Source: Heterohyrax brucei
Lineage: Eukaryota > Chordata > Mammalia > Hyracoidea > Procaviidae
Length of the DNA: 64,000 nucleotides
Assembly (NCBI GenBank): GCA_028571685.1
Contig: CM053142.1
Location: forward strand, 125,418,796-125,482,795
Direction of reading: 5' to 3'
How positions within the stretch are numbered: the stretch's first letter is position 1; every line of letters starts with the position of its first letter. The translations under genes and the position numbers were made by a program. Under the pieces are notes generated by a model. It ran no database searches. It had not been told where the DNA came from and worked only from the letters and a program-made list of their open reading frames with translations. Shown here piece by piece: positions 1 to 11,660 of the stretch.

Positions 1-59
1 AAATCACCAACCCTGCATCCTTGAAGCCCTTAAAGGTGACAGTAATTTCTGCAGTCCCT

Positions 60-1565
60 CCAGAGATGTAGTAACACTTTCATCTTACTGTTTTCCTAGC
101 TAGGAGCAGTTCTCATGGCTTCTACTTGGTCTTTGATAGAATGGTAGACTTTATTCCACGTATCAGGGACCCGATGTGAGAATTCTGCCAGTTGCTGAGT
201 ATAGCTGTTACAGTTACAAATTCTGAAATTAGGAAAGTCACTATAGAATAGGTTTGGGGACCACTGGATCCAATGTGAGATGTACCTAACTTCAGACTCC
301 ATTAATAATCTGACTTTCACATGCTTCCACAGTAACATTTTGGGTCTTCTGGAATTACTGTCTATTCAGAGCCAGCAATTTCTAAAAAGATTATTTTCTT
401 TTCCCCAGTGAATAGCCATTCTTATAACAGGCTGTAAATTCCCCCGAGGAAAGCTGGGAAAAAAAATCAGCAGCATAAATTTTTGGCAGCACAGTTGTGC
501 GCTTCCTCAAAGGAACCCAGCCTCTGCTTCACCCAAGGAGCTATGGATCTGTAAACTGCCTCCCTTCCCCACACGCCTGAAAAAAAAATTGCTGTTAAGT
601 TGACTCCAACTCACAGTGACCCTATAGAACACAGTAGAACTCTCTATATGATTTCTAAGGAACACCTGGTGGATTTGAACTGCCGATCTTTTGGTTAGCA
701 GCCATAGCTCTTAACCACCATGATACCAAGGTTTCTGTAAACTGACTTAAGTCTGGGAGTTGATTGAGGGGCTGTGATTTTCTTTTCTGATGATTCAAGT
801 TAGACTGCTGTTTCATTTGATCTAGAATCCTTGAACTTGTACAAATAAAATACTTAGTTGATTTCTTATTTAATTTCTAGGGATTCCATGACTACATAAC
901 CAATGTCATAAGTCCATATGAGTCAGACTATTCTGATTAATATTTGACTCTGTAGTCCATGGAGATAACCATGCCTATCTTGTTTTTCTTGATTATTGCC
1001 ACATGGACCCTACCACAATGAGGTTCAATTATTCCCATTGTAGTAAGGTGTCTTAACTCAGTTAGGGCAGCTCTCATTGTCAAATCCGACTTACGTAAAA
1101 TAGCAACCACAGTAGTGTTCAAGGATACTGGGACTCCCTCAAAAAATTGGTTCCTTGACATTGTGGTAAAAGGTGTATACTCTAGGCATTCCATGTATAT
1201 AGATCTGTGGGTCTAACCTGATAAATCTACTCTAAGATGCCAGTTTTCCCAAGCCTTTGCATATTTTCTTCTATAGCATGCCAAAGTGATTCTGGCACTG
1301 CAGCTTGATTTACTGTAGGCCACCCGTGCTTCAACAACCCAGGCAAATAAACTATTAGATCCTTTCATAATTTCTCTAGCTGGATCACTGAAAGAAGAAT
1401 CTGTTTTTAAGTGGCTCTGCATCGATAAACTCCTAGTGATCTAACTTTATGTTCCATGCACCATTATCCCACACACTTCATAGCCATTTCCACATATATT
1501 CCCCAGATTTCTGTTTGCACATATTACAAAAGTGAAACAGTTCTTTTGGATTATAGCCTCATTCA
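60..1565 (-). mobile_element. ERV-L/MaLR internal remnant (gag-like)
   Basis: This looks like the internal, gag-like part of an old ERV-L or MaLR element read on the minus strand. Three broken reading frames fit one degraded coding stretch: minus 1422-1213, 1194-937 and 338-96. The last contains the phrase TWNKVYHSIKDQVEA and the first contains AREIMKGSNSLFAWVVEARV. A SINE at 559-733 interrupts it. No LTR is recognisable at either edge. Assignment rests on recalled similarity to MaLR internal sequence and on frame continuity, so it is moderate. A degraded unrelated coding sequence is the alternative. Confidence 0.5.
559..733 (-). mobile_element. AfroSINE, minus, with 11-bp target duplications
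   Basis: The tRNA-derived head appears in reverse at the right end (ggttagcagcca...ttaaccacca) and the RTE-like tail near the left (gttgactccaactcacagtg). Perfect 11-bp direct repeats TCTGTAAACTG lie at 548-558 and 734-744. Between the left repeat and the SINE tail sit about 30 bp of C-rich sequence and an A9 run (T9 in the sense direction), which are not normal SINE sequence. Confidence 0.85.
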
Positions 1566-1594
1566 CCCTTTACTGGGTGAATAAAGAAAACAGA

Positions 1595-1985
1595 GCAAGA
1601 ATTGACACCTTCTAATCTGGTGTTGGAGAAGAATAGTGAATATATTATGGACTGCCAAAAGAATGAACAGATCTGTCTGGAAAGAAGTACAAGTGAAACG
1701 CTCCTTAGAAGCAAGGAAAGCAAGACTACGTCTCATATACTTGTCCATTTTGTCAGGAGGGATCAGTCCCTGGAGGAGGACACCATGCTTGGTAAAGTAC
1801 GGGGTCGGAGAAAAAGAGGAAGACTCTGAGGGAGATGGGTTGAAACTGTGGCTGCAACAGTGGCCTCAAGCATAATAATGATTAACAATCATTGGCATGG
1901 CACAGGACTAGGCAGTGTTTCATTCTGTAGTATATGGGGTCACCGTGAGTCGGAACTGACTTGACTGCACCTGACAACTACAAGG
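1595..1985 (+). mobile_element. RTE LINE 3' end, sense
   Basis: About 390 bp match the terminal part of the afrotherian RTE LINE. It contains the C-terminal coding phrase (atggactgccaaaagaatga, then gggatcagtccctgga) and the 3' end shared with AfroSINE (gagtcggaactgacttgac). It abuts, in the opposite orientation, the RTE body starting near 1988. Any coding potential is the last part of the RT polyprotein and is interrupted. Confidence 0.8.
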
Positions 1986-1987
1986 GG

Positions 1988-3665
1988 TGGTTTTGCAGCA
2001 GATATGTCATGTGCAATATGTTTTTGATTTCTTTGCTACTGCTTTTGTTGTCATTGGTTGTGGATCCAAGTAAAATGAAATCCTTTACAATTTCAATATT
2101 TTCTCCATTTATTATGATGCTGCTTATTGATCCATCTGTGAAGATTTTTATTTTCTTTATGTTGAGATGTAATCCATACTGAAGGTATGGTCTTTGATAT
2201 CAGTAAGTGCTTCAAGTTCTCTTCACTTTCAGCAAGCAAGGATGTGTCATCTGCATATTGCAGGTTGTTTAATCCTCCTGCAATCCTGATGATGAGTTCT
2301 TGTTCTTCCTTACACAGCCCAACTTCTATAATTATTTGCTCAGTATACGCACTGAGTATGTATGAAGAAAGGATATAACCCTGACACATACCTTTTCTGC
2401 TATTAAAGTACTTCATATCCCTTTGTTCTGTTCAAACTGCTGCCTCTTGGTCTACATACAGGTTCTGCATGAGCACAGTTAAGTATTCTAGAACTCCTGT
2501 TCTTCATGTTATGCATAATTTGTTAAGTTTCGCACCGTCGAATGTCTTTGCATGATCAATGAAAGTCAAGCACCTTTCTGGTATTCTCTGCTTTTAACCA
2601 AAATCATCTGACATCAGCCTTGTTTCTTGTCATTGTCTGATTCTGACTTGAGTTTTTTCTGGAAGTTTCCTGCCAATGTTCCACTGCAATCATTTATTAT
2701 CCTCCGCAAAATTTTATTTACATGTGATGTTAATGATACTGTTAGATAATTTCCACATTCTTTTGGATCATGTTTCTTTGAGATGGGCACAAATACATAT
2801 ATATTTCAGTAAGTTGTTCAGGTTGCTGTCTTCCAAATTTCTTTGCATTAGACAACTGCATACACTGCATCTGCTTATCAAAACACCTCAACTGGTATTC
2901 CATCAATTGCTAGAGCCTTGTTTTCTTTCACCACTGCCTTCAGGGCAGCTTGGACTTCTTCAATATTATCAGTTCTTTACTATATGATAAATTCTGTGTT
3001 GGTTGAACTTTGATCAATTTTTTGTACAGTAACTCTGTGTATTCAGTTCATCTTCTTTTAGTGCTTCCTGCATCATTCAATATTTTGCCCCTAGAATCCT
3101 TCAATATTGCAAATCCAGATTTAAATTTTTTTCTTCAGTTCTTTTAACTTGAGAAATGCTGTGTATATTCTTCCCTTTTGGTCTTCTAACTTCAGATTTT
3201 TTCACATTTCCTTATAATAGTGCACTTTGTCTTCTCAAGCCATCCTTTGAAATCTTTTGTTCAGCTCTTTTACTTCATCTACTTTGAGGAGGCAGCTTTG
3301 CCCCTATTTTATTTCGAATGACTTCCAACATGATAGCCTCCTCTTCTGGCAGTATATCAGAAAATGTTCTGCTGCTATCTATTTCCACTGACCAGTTTTT
3401 TAATTGATTGCCAGGTCTTTCTTCCTAGTCTGTCTTAGTCTGGAAGCTCCACTGATGTCTGTTCATCATGGATTCCCCTGGTGGTATTTGAAATACCAGT
3501 GACATAACTTCAAGCATCACAGCAACAAGCAAGCCACCACAGTACAACGAACTGACAGAAAAGTGGTGGACTCCCAGGGTTACTGTATAGAAACCAAGGA
3601 CAAAGGCCAAAATTGTTTTCCATTTCCAGAGAAACAATATAAATTTTGTTTGTAATTTTGTCATC
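1988..3665 (-). pseudogene. RTE LINE body with reverse transcriptase, endonuclease part deleted
   Basis: The minus strand encodes a broken RTE-clade reverse transcriptase. The best frame (2416-2093) keeps the catalytic motif YADDT in LQYADDTSLLAESEE, so this copy was inactivated elsewhere. Reading 5' to 3' on the minus strand, the order is 5' region (3665-3290), RT (about 3280-2000), with the 3' end missing at the left. Near 3285 the RT-proximal sequence joins directly to the 5' region (tactttgaggaggcagc), so the endonuclease segment seen at 37690-38450 is absent here. Many stops and small indels mark it as old. Confidence 0.8.
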
Positions 3666-4700
3666 CACTCCTCCAGTTTATTACTTCAAAGCACTGATAC
3701 GATGCAGGCATGGATGCTATTAACATATCTATGAATGTAAAGCAGAAAAAAATTATGTAATATGAATTCTTTTAGAAAATGAAACATGCACAGTGATCCT
3801 CTTAAAAAAACTTTTATTCTTCTTTACAGCTGTCTCCCTTCTTTCTGTGAGAGAAGGGCTCTACCTACTCAAAAGGATCCAATTTATTATATTAGGGTGA
3901 AAACATGGCAGCTAAGAGTAATGGCAGACCTCTGGATGCATTGGCAGACCCTGAACCTAAAACAAAAAATCTGTTTTCACCCATTCCTAGGCTCTCTAGC
4001 ACAGACCTAGAAGGAAGGCCATCAACACATGCCCATTTCATCCTCCCGTTGACACAATGCCATGGAATTGATTCCAGCTCATGGTGATCCTCAGAGGAGG
4101 CAAATTCAGCAGGCCAATACAAACCTTGGGAACTAGTTGGGATTGGAGTAGTACTGTGTGCTGCATCCCACGCTGAGGGATATTTTTTTCCACTTCCACA
4201 AGAATAAACTATGCATTGAAGGGGGTTTGTACTTTTATTTTCTGAAAGTCAGCTTTGGGAAAGTAAGAACATCTACAACAGGGTTCTTTGTGTTAAATTC
4301 TGACTTAAAATTAAGCTGCATTTGACTAGACAGTTTGTATTTTGTCTTGAAAAAAACAGAAAAAAAGAGTGATCAACCCTTAACAAGGCTGACATTCATT
4401 TTAATGGGATGTTCTTTTTCACTCCGTAGTCATCAAAAAAAAAAAAAATTGTAGGGAATGTGTTGTTCTTACATGAAATTTCAGCAACACTAGACTTGCT
4501 GCTGTGCTTATATTCATTACACACCTAGAGCAAGTGCCCTGCAGTGATTGTCAGTGTATCTAAATCGGAACCAGACCCCGCACCTCAGAACACTGAGCCA
4601 GTGGAAAGGAGCCTGCTTTGCTATTTTCTCTCTAAAGATCATGTCTTCATGAGGTAGAAAGAAAATGAGCTTTGTAGCAAATGAATACCACATAAGTCCT
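3666..4700. other. No gene; unrecognised sequence
   Basis: No coding region or repeat that I recognise, apart from a possible SINE tail at 4055-4100 and an A12 run at 4437-4448. Confidence 0.5.
4055..4100 (-). mobile_element. Possible AfroSINE/RTE tail fragment
   Basis: The phrase ggaattgattccagctcatg followed by gtgatcctc resembles the reversed tail shared by AfroSINE and RTE. It is short and diverged. Confidence 0.4.
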
Positions 4701-4704
4701 TTAG

Positions 4705-4792
4705 AATGCACTGACTTCTCTAAGTCTCAGTTTCCTCATCAGCAAAACGGGAATAATAATGTAATGTCTACATCATAGATTTTAGATATTGT
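4705..4792 (+). repeat. MIR fragment
   Basis: The phrases agtctcagtttcctcatc and gggaataataatg match the conserved part of the mammal-wide MIR SINE. The match stops where the RTE 3' end begins. Confidence 0.75.
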
Positions 4793-5040
4793 TATGTACT
4801 ATCAAGTCAGTATCAACTCATAGTGATCCAAGTACAACAGAATGAAATACTGCCCAGTCTTGCACGGTCTCAAAAATCTTGGTTTTACTTGAGGACATTA
4901 TTGCAGCTACTGTCAATCCATTTCACTGAGTGTCTTCCTCTTGTTCATTGATATTCTGCTTTACCAGGAAGGATGTTCTTCTCCAGGGACCAATCCCTCC
5001 TGATAACATGTCCAAAGTATGCAAAACGTGATATTAGAAT
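4793..5040 (-). mobile_element. RTE LINE 3' end, minus
   Basis: Reads as the reversed RTE 3' end: aagtcagtatcaactcatag, then gtcttcctcttgttcattg, then gggaccaatccctcctgata and catgtccaaagtatg. It is 5'-truncated and inserted in or beside the MIR. Confidence 0.85.
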
Positions 5041-5777
5041 AGACACCAACCATATGTATGAACATGTTACTGATCCTTTGGACCTAAATCCATCTAGTTT
5101 ATGACCCAGTGTTCATGTTTGGTAGCAGAAAAGATGTGCAAAAGGAAACTGAGTCTATTTTACTTTAAAATAAAATCCACTACCATTGAAGCAGTCTTTT
5201 TCAATTATTGAATCATTTTGGCATTTAAATTGGCTCATTGCAAAATTCAGATCTCCCATCAGTGTACTTTCTCATCTTTTTTCTTGCCTTCTTCCTTTCC
5301 AGGGTAACTGAAGCAAGAAGAAGGCCTTATAACTTCATCGTGGTGGAGAAAACTTGTTTCTGTCCATGTGGAACCAAGATATGTATTCTAGTGGCCATGG
5401 AAATTTTCTGAGACTGATACTTTTAATAACTCTTTCATTACCATTGACATAAATGGTATGCCAGCCACTTTTTAATGACTCTGTACCTCAGAGGTGAGGT
5501 GTTATTCCTGTTCTAATGTGTTTAATGTCAGGGTGGGTCCCTTTTGAAATGCTTAAAGCTCAGAAGATTGAAGTTGGAACCTCATTGTTGTGTAGGTTGA
5601 ACATTCTATTAGGTAATTCTTCCTGAATACGTTCATCTTGTAAACTTTTTCACGCTTTATTTCCAGGAGACAAGGCTTGCAGGTATAATTACGATATTCC
5701 TGTGAGATAGCTAAGGAGCCCAGACAGATTTGGTTTTTCTGTGTCAGATTTTGAAAACCAGAAGTTCTGTATGTAAG
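5041..5777. other. No gene; unrecognised sequence
   Basis: No long reading frame and no repeat family that I can name. Confidence 0.5.
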
Positions 5778-5788
5778 CTAATGGAAAG

Positions 5789-5945
5789 CCCAAGCCCACT
5801 GCCATCAAGTTGATTCTGACTCATAGCAACCCTATAGAACAGAGCAGAACTGCTCAGGGAATTTCCAAGGAGCACTCTGTGGATTTGAGCTGCCAACCTT
5901 TTGGATAGCAGCCATAGTACTTAACCACTATGCCACTAGTGTTTC
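5789..5945 (-). mobile_element. AfroSINE, minus, with 11-bp target duplications
   Basis: Full SINE in reverse: the tail near the left end (tcaagttgattctgactcat) and the tRNA-like head at the right (tagcagccatagtacttaac). Perfect 11-bp direct repeats CTAATGGAAAG lie at 5778-5788 and 5946-5956, which shows a clean retroposition event. Confidence 0.92.
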
Positions 5946-5956
5946 CTAATGGAAAG

Positions 5957-6734
5957 GGGCCAATGATTAATCTTCAATTAATCATCTGTTAGTTCTCAGT
6001 GACATACTGTCATGCCACAGGTCAGTGGCACCAAAGTATCATTTGCTTCATTGATGGACTTCATTATCAAATCAGACTTCTCAAAATCCACATTAGCAGC
6101 CAAAAATTTAAACACATTCTGTCAGTGAGCATGAAAATGACATATTTATTAGTTTCTAAAATTTTGTGCTGCATGTCTTTATAATAACCTGACACATTTG
6201 GTAGCATTGTCCTATGACTGGCCATTGCACCTTAGAAACATCAATTTTGCAATCTTGACATCAATAATGAAGTAGTTGATTTGTAATTTCTTCACAAGTA
6301 TGCCTTTTTTAAGCTAGTAAGTTCCATCTGTTGGACATTTGTATCTTAGCCAATTAGTATGAGAAAGATACGTTTTCTCATTTTTTTTTATGGCATATGT
6401 TTTTGGTATTAGAATGCATGCTTGCCAATAATGTGTTTAAATTTTGGCTGCTGATACAGAAGATCTGGTAATGAAATCCACCAATCTCACAATGCTATGG
6501 CAATCTGCTTCTGTAAAAACTTTACAACCTTGGAAACCTATGGGGCAATTTCTAATGTTTCCAAAGGGTCAATAAAAGTCAGAATTTGCTAGACAGCAAT
6601 GGTTTGATTTACTTTAGACTTATATTTAGCTATAAAGTTTCCTTGTAAACAGTAGTACTCAAGAAGTTGATTTTGGATTGTCTTTCAAATTTAAAAATGA
6701 GCCAGTTTAAAAGGATTTAGATCATCATAGTAAC
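5957..6734. other. No gene recognised
   Basis: AT-rich sequence with one 61-codon open frame (5999-6184, plus) that has no recognisable motif. It could be a degraded transposon or pseudogene, but I cannot assign it. Confidence 0.4.
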
Positions 6735-6815
6735 TACTATCCACTCAGCATCTACTTTGTTCCCAGTACTATTAAGCACTGCACATATTACTTTTAACTC
6801 TTACAACAGTGTGAG
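6735..6815 (-). repeat. MIR fragment with A-rich edge
   Basis: The phrases agcactgcacatattac and cagtgtgaggtaggtatta are the reversed MIR core. A short (AAAT)n tract follows at 6826-6843. Confidence 0.6.
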
Positions 6816-6847
6816 GTAGGTATTAAAAAAATAAATAAATAAAATGT

Positions 6848-6884
6848 AGTCTAGTCCAACTCATAGTGCCCCCATAGGACTAGA
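6848..6884 (-). mobile_element. AfroSINE tail fragment
   Basis: The phrase tctagtccaactcatagtgc followed by ccccataggactag is the reversed SINE/RTE tail only. The truncated L1 begins directly after it. Confidence 0.6.
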
Positions 6885-7259
6885 ACACAGAACAGAGCAA
6901 ACAGATGTCAACACGGAAAGGGATTTCATAAAAATATATCAAAGAAAAAACACTGAAAATAACAAAAAAGAAGCACTCAAAAAATTATAGTGATAGATCT
7001 CTCATATGGAGAGGAAGTTAAGGTGACAGAAACTAAAGACTGGTTTAAATTGAGAAAAATAGGGGTAAGTATTAAGGTAACTACAAAGAATGTTAACAAT
7101 CCTACATGTCAAAATAAAAAACAAGAAAAATGTGAAATCTCAGTCAAAACCTAACAAACAGTAGAAAAAATGAAAACACATAAAGAAAAATGACTCATAC
7201 AGAAAATTAAGTAGAACAAAAGAAGTGTCTACAATGCACAAAAAAAAAACATTAAAATG

Positions 7260-10200
7260 ATACCACTAAACTCGTAACTATCAATAACTACACTGAATGT
7301 AAATGAATTAAATGCACCAATAAAGAGATGGAGAGTTGCAGACTGGATAAAGAAAAACAGGATCCGTTATATGCTGCCTGTAGGAGACACACCTCAGACT
7401 TAAAGGTATAAACAAACTAAAATTCAAAGGATAGAAAAAATGTAACAAGCAAACAACTTTCAAAAAACAGCAGAAGTAGCAGTTTTAATTTCTGATAAAA
7501 TAGACGTTAAAGTAAAATCGATAGCACCAGATAAGGATGGACACTGCATAATGATTAAAGAGTCAATACTCTAGGAGGACATAACCATATGAAACATCTA
7601 TTCACCCAATGACAAGGCCCCAAAATACACAAAACAAACTCTAGCTGCATTGATAGCAGAAATACACAGCTCAACAAAAATAGGACATGTCAGCAAATCA
7701 CTTTCAGTGAAGGACAGAACACCCAGAAAAAGCTCAGTAAAGACATGGAAGAGCTAAAAGCCACAACCAACTTGACCTTGTAGACACATATAGAACACTA
7801 TACCCGACAGCAAACAAGTATACTTTCTTATCCAATGCACATGGAACATTCTCCAGAATTGACCATATATTAGGACATAAAGCAAACCTTAACAAAATAC
7901 AAGGCATCAAATTATTACAAGTATCTTTTCAGACTGTAAAGCCACAAATCAGTAACAGAAAAAGCAAAGAAAAAAAATCAAACACCTGAAAACTGAACAA
8001 TACTTCACTCAAAAACTGCTGGATTATAAAAGAAATCAAGGACAGAATAAAGGAATTCCTGAATCAAATGACAATGAAAACTCATCTTATTAGAATCCAT
8101 CAGACACAGCAAAAGCAGTGCTGAAAGGTCAAATTATCTCAATAAATGCACACATCCAAAAAGAAGAAAATATCAAAGCATTAACTCTACAATTCAAACA
8201 AGTGTAGGACAAGAGTAGCAAAAGAAGTCCTCAGGTACCAGAAGAAAGCAAATAATAGCAATTAGAACAGAACTAAGTGAATTAGAGAATAAAAATTGTA
8301 GAGTTAACAAGAACAAAAACTGGCTCTTTGAACAGATTAACAAAATAAATAAACCGTTGGCTGAACCAACAAAATGAAAACAGGAGAGGAAGCAGATAAC
8401 CCAAATAAGACAAGAGATGAGGATGTCTTGACAGATCCAACTGAAATTAAAAAAAAAAAAAAAAATCAGAACACTACAAAAAATTGTACTGTAACAAATT
8501 CAAAAACCTACAGGAAATGAGAAAATTTCTAGAAAGACACTACCTATGTGAACTAATACAACAGAAGTAGAAAAATCAAATAAACCCATAACAAAAAAAA
8601 GAGATTTAAAAAGTAATTGAGAAACTCCAAACCAAAAAAACCCTGGTCCTGACAGCTTCACTGGAGAACTGTCAGACTTGCAGAGACAGGTTAACATCAA
8701 TGTTACTAAAAGTACATCACAGCATTAAAAAAAAAAAAGAAAAGAAAAGAAATACTGCCAAATTCATTCTATGAAGCAAGCATAACCCTGCTACCAAAAC
8801 CAGGTAAAGACACCACAAAAAAAAAAAAAAAGGAAAATTACAGACCAATATGTCTTACGAATTCAGATGCAGATATCCTCAACAAAATTCTAGACAATAG
8901 AAAGATTTCAACAACATATAAAAAACTACTCACCATGACCAAGTGGAGTGCCTACCAGGGAAGAAAGGGTGGTTCAACATTAGAAAAACAATCAGTGTAA
9001 TGAACCATATAAGTGAAGCAAAAGACAAGAGACACTTGATTTCATCAATTGATGCCGAAAAGGGATTTGACAAAGTCCAACACGCATTCATGTTAAAAAT
9101 TCTCAGCAAAATAGGAATAGAAGGGAAATTCCTTAATGTAATAAAGAGCATTTACACAAAGCTAACTGCCAGTGTCACCTAACTGGAGAGACTGAAAACA
9201 TTCCCCTACAGAACAGGAACCAGACAAGGATGCCCTCTGTCACCACTTTTAGTCAACATTGTGCTGGAGGTTCTACCCAGAGCAACCAGGCTAGAAAAAG
9301 AGATGAAGGCCATCCACACTGGTAAGCAGGAAGTAATAGTACTTCTGTTGCAGATGATATGACCTTATACACAAAAAAACCCTAAAGAATCCATACACAA
9401 ACACACACACACAAAAAAAAAACCTATTAGAACTAATAAAAGAGTTCAGTAAAGCATCAGGATACAAGACAAACATACAAAAATCAGTTGGATTCTTTTA
9501 TATCAACAAAGAGAACATCAAAAAGGAAATCACTAGTCAATACCACTTATGATAGCCCCCAAGAAGATAAAATACTTAGGAATAAATCTAACCAGGAATG
9601 TAAAAGACCTTTACAAAGAAAACTACAAGACTACTGCAAGAAACTAGAAGATACATGTGGAGAAACCTACTTCTTTCACGGACAGGAAAACTCAACATTA
9701 TGAAAATATCTATTTTAACCAAAGTGATCTATAGATACAAATGCAGTTTTGATCCAAATTCTAATGGCATTTTTTAATGAGATGGAGAAACAAATCACCA
9801 ACTTCATGTGAAAACGGAAGAAGCCCCAAACAAGTAAAGCATTGCAAAAGAACAAGGTGAGAAGCCTCATACTACCTGGCATTAGACGCTATTACATTGC
9901 CACAGCAGTCAAAACAGTCTGGTACTGGTACAAAAAGAAATATACAGGCCAGTGGAACAGAAACGAGAAACCAAACACAAAGTCATCCACCTATTAGCAG
10001 CTGATATTTGACAAAGTCCATAAACTAGGGAAAAGGTAGTTTCCTCAACAAACAATATTACCGTGACTGGATATCTATCAGTAAAAAAATGACATGAGAC
10101 CCAAATCTCACACTATGCACAAAAACTAACTCGAAATGGATCAAAGATCTGAATATAAAATCTAAAGCAATCAAGATCATGGAAGAAATATTACAGACAA

Positions 10201-11660
10201 TGTTGAGAGACCTAGTACACTTCATAAACAGAATACAGAACATTAGTGTTGTTGCTGGGGCTGCTGAGTCAGTTCCAACTCATAGCGACCGTTATGAACA
10301 ACAGAACAAAACACTGCCCAGTCTTGCACCATGTCCACAATCATTTGCTTATGTCCATTGTTGTGGCCACTGTGTTAACCCATCTCATCAAGGGTCTTCC
10401 TCTTTTTCACTGACCCTCCACTCTAACAAGCATAATGTCCTTATCCAGAGCCTGATCCATGGCCAAAGTATGTAAGATGCAGTCTTGCCATCTTTGCTTC
10501 CAAGGAGTACTCTGGTTGTACTTCTTCCAGGAGAGATCTGTTTGTTCTTTTGGCGGTCCATGCTGCATTCAACCTTCTTCTCCAACACCACAATTCAAAG
10601 TTATCAATTCTTCTTCTGTCTTCTTTGTTCACAGTCCAGCCTTTGCACGCTTGTGATGTGATTGAAAATGCCATGGCCTGGGTCACGTGTGTTTTAGTTT
10701 TCAAGGTAACATCCTTACTTTTGAATACTTTGAAGAGGTCCTTTACAGCAGATTTTCCCAATGCAATGCATCTTTCAATTTCTTGACTGCTGCTTCCAAG
10801 GGCATTGATTGTGGACTCAAGTGAAATGAAATGAAAGCTTCTAGAGCATTAGTAACAAAGAGCAGAGGAAAAAATAGATAACTGGGAACTCCTCAAAATC
10901 AAACACTTATGTTCATCCAAAGACTTCACTAAAAGAGTACAAAGACAGCCAACAGAACAGGAAAACATAATGGCTACTACAAATCCAATTAGCATCTAAT
11001 CTCTATGCATACAAAATAATAATAATAACCCAGTTAAAAAAATTGTCAAAGGATATGAACAGGTACTTCCCCAAAGGAGACATGTAGGTAGCTAACAGAT
11101 ACATGAGGAAATCCTCATGATGATTAGCCATTAAAGAAATCCAAATTAAAACTACAATAAGATACCATCTCACCCCAACAGGGATGGCATTAATCCAAAA
11201 AACACAAAATAATAAATGTTGGAAAGATTATGGAGGGACCAGAACACTTATACCCTGCCGGTGGGAATGTAAAATGGTACATCCACTTTGGAAAACAATT
11301 TGGTGCTTTCTTGAAAAGCTAGAAATAGCAATATCATAAGATTCAGAAACTCCACTACTTAGAATATGTCCTAGAGAAATAAGGGCTGTCACACAAATAG
11401 ATACATGCATGCCAATATTCACTGCAGCATTGTCCACAATAGCAAAAAGATGGAATCAACCTAGGTGCATATCAACAGAAGAAAGGGTAAACAAACCACA
11501 GTATATTCACACAGTGGAACATTATGTAACAGGAAAGAACAACAGTGAATTTGGGAAACATCTCATGACATGGAAGAATCCAGAAGGCATTATGCTGAGT
11601 GAAATCAGTCAGTTGCGAAAGGACAAATATCTATCGTATGAGATCGCTATTAAAAGGACT
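7260..11660 (+). pseudogene. L1 ORF2 (endonuclease and reverse transcriptase), decayed
   Basis: ORF2 encoded the endonuclease and reverse transcriptase that nick the target and copy L1 RNA. The N-terminal phrase coding LNVNELNAPIKR lies near 7295-7330. The endonuclease runs to about 7960, and the RT core lies around 8600-9700, with the readable frame 8943-9182 containing [15 protein letters not shown]. The catalytic region near 9345-9365 still reads ADDM, preceded by V rather than F. There are many frameshifts and in-frame stops, plus the 595-bp RTE insertion in the C-terminal part. It is non-functional. Confidence 0.85.
10248..10842 (-). mobile_element. RTE LINE 3' portion inserted in L1, with target duplications
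   Basis: The reversed RTE 3' end runs from the tail (gagtcagttccaactcatag) to gattgtggactcaagtgaaa. The minus frame 10761-10441 encodes the C-terminal RTE protein region (KEDRRRIDNFELWCWRR). Direct repeats AGAACATTAGT (10237-10247) and AGAGCATTAGT (10843-10853) match at 10 of 11 bases, and the L1 continues on both sides. This shows a 5'-truncated RTE inserted after the L1. Confidence 0.92.

Noticed and set aside
36-338. Possible host exon (80-codon minus frame)
   Set aside because: The frame fits a chain of broken frames running through 96-1422 on the minus strand, better explained as one retroviral gag-like remnant.
1595-3665. Classic twin-priming inversion of one RTE
   Set aside because: Twin priming puts the inverted 5' part upstream of the sense 3' part. 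Here the sense 3' part comes first, so the simple model does not fit.
3892-4122. Overlapping open frames on both strands with moderate length
   Set aside because: Under 80 codons, no motif, no splice or start context, and one end overlaps a SINE-like tail.
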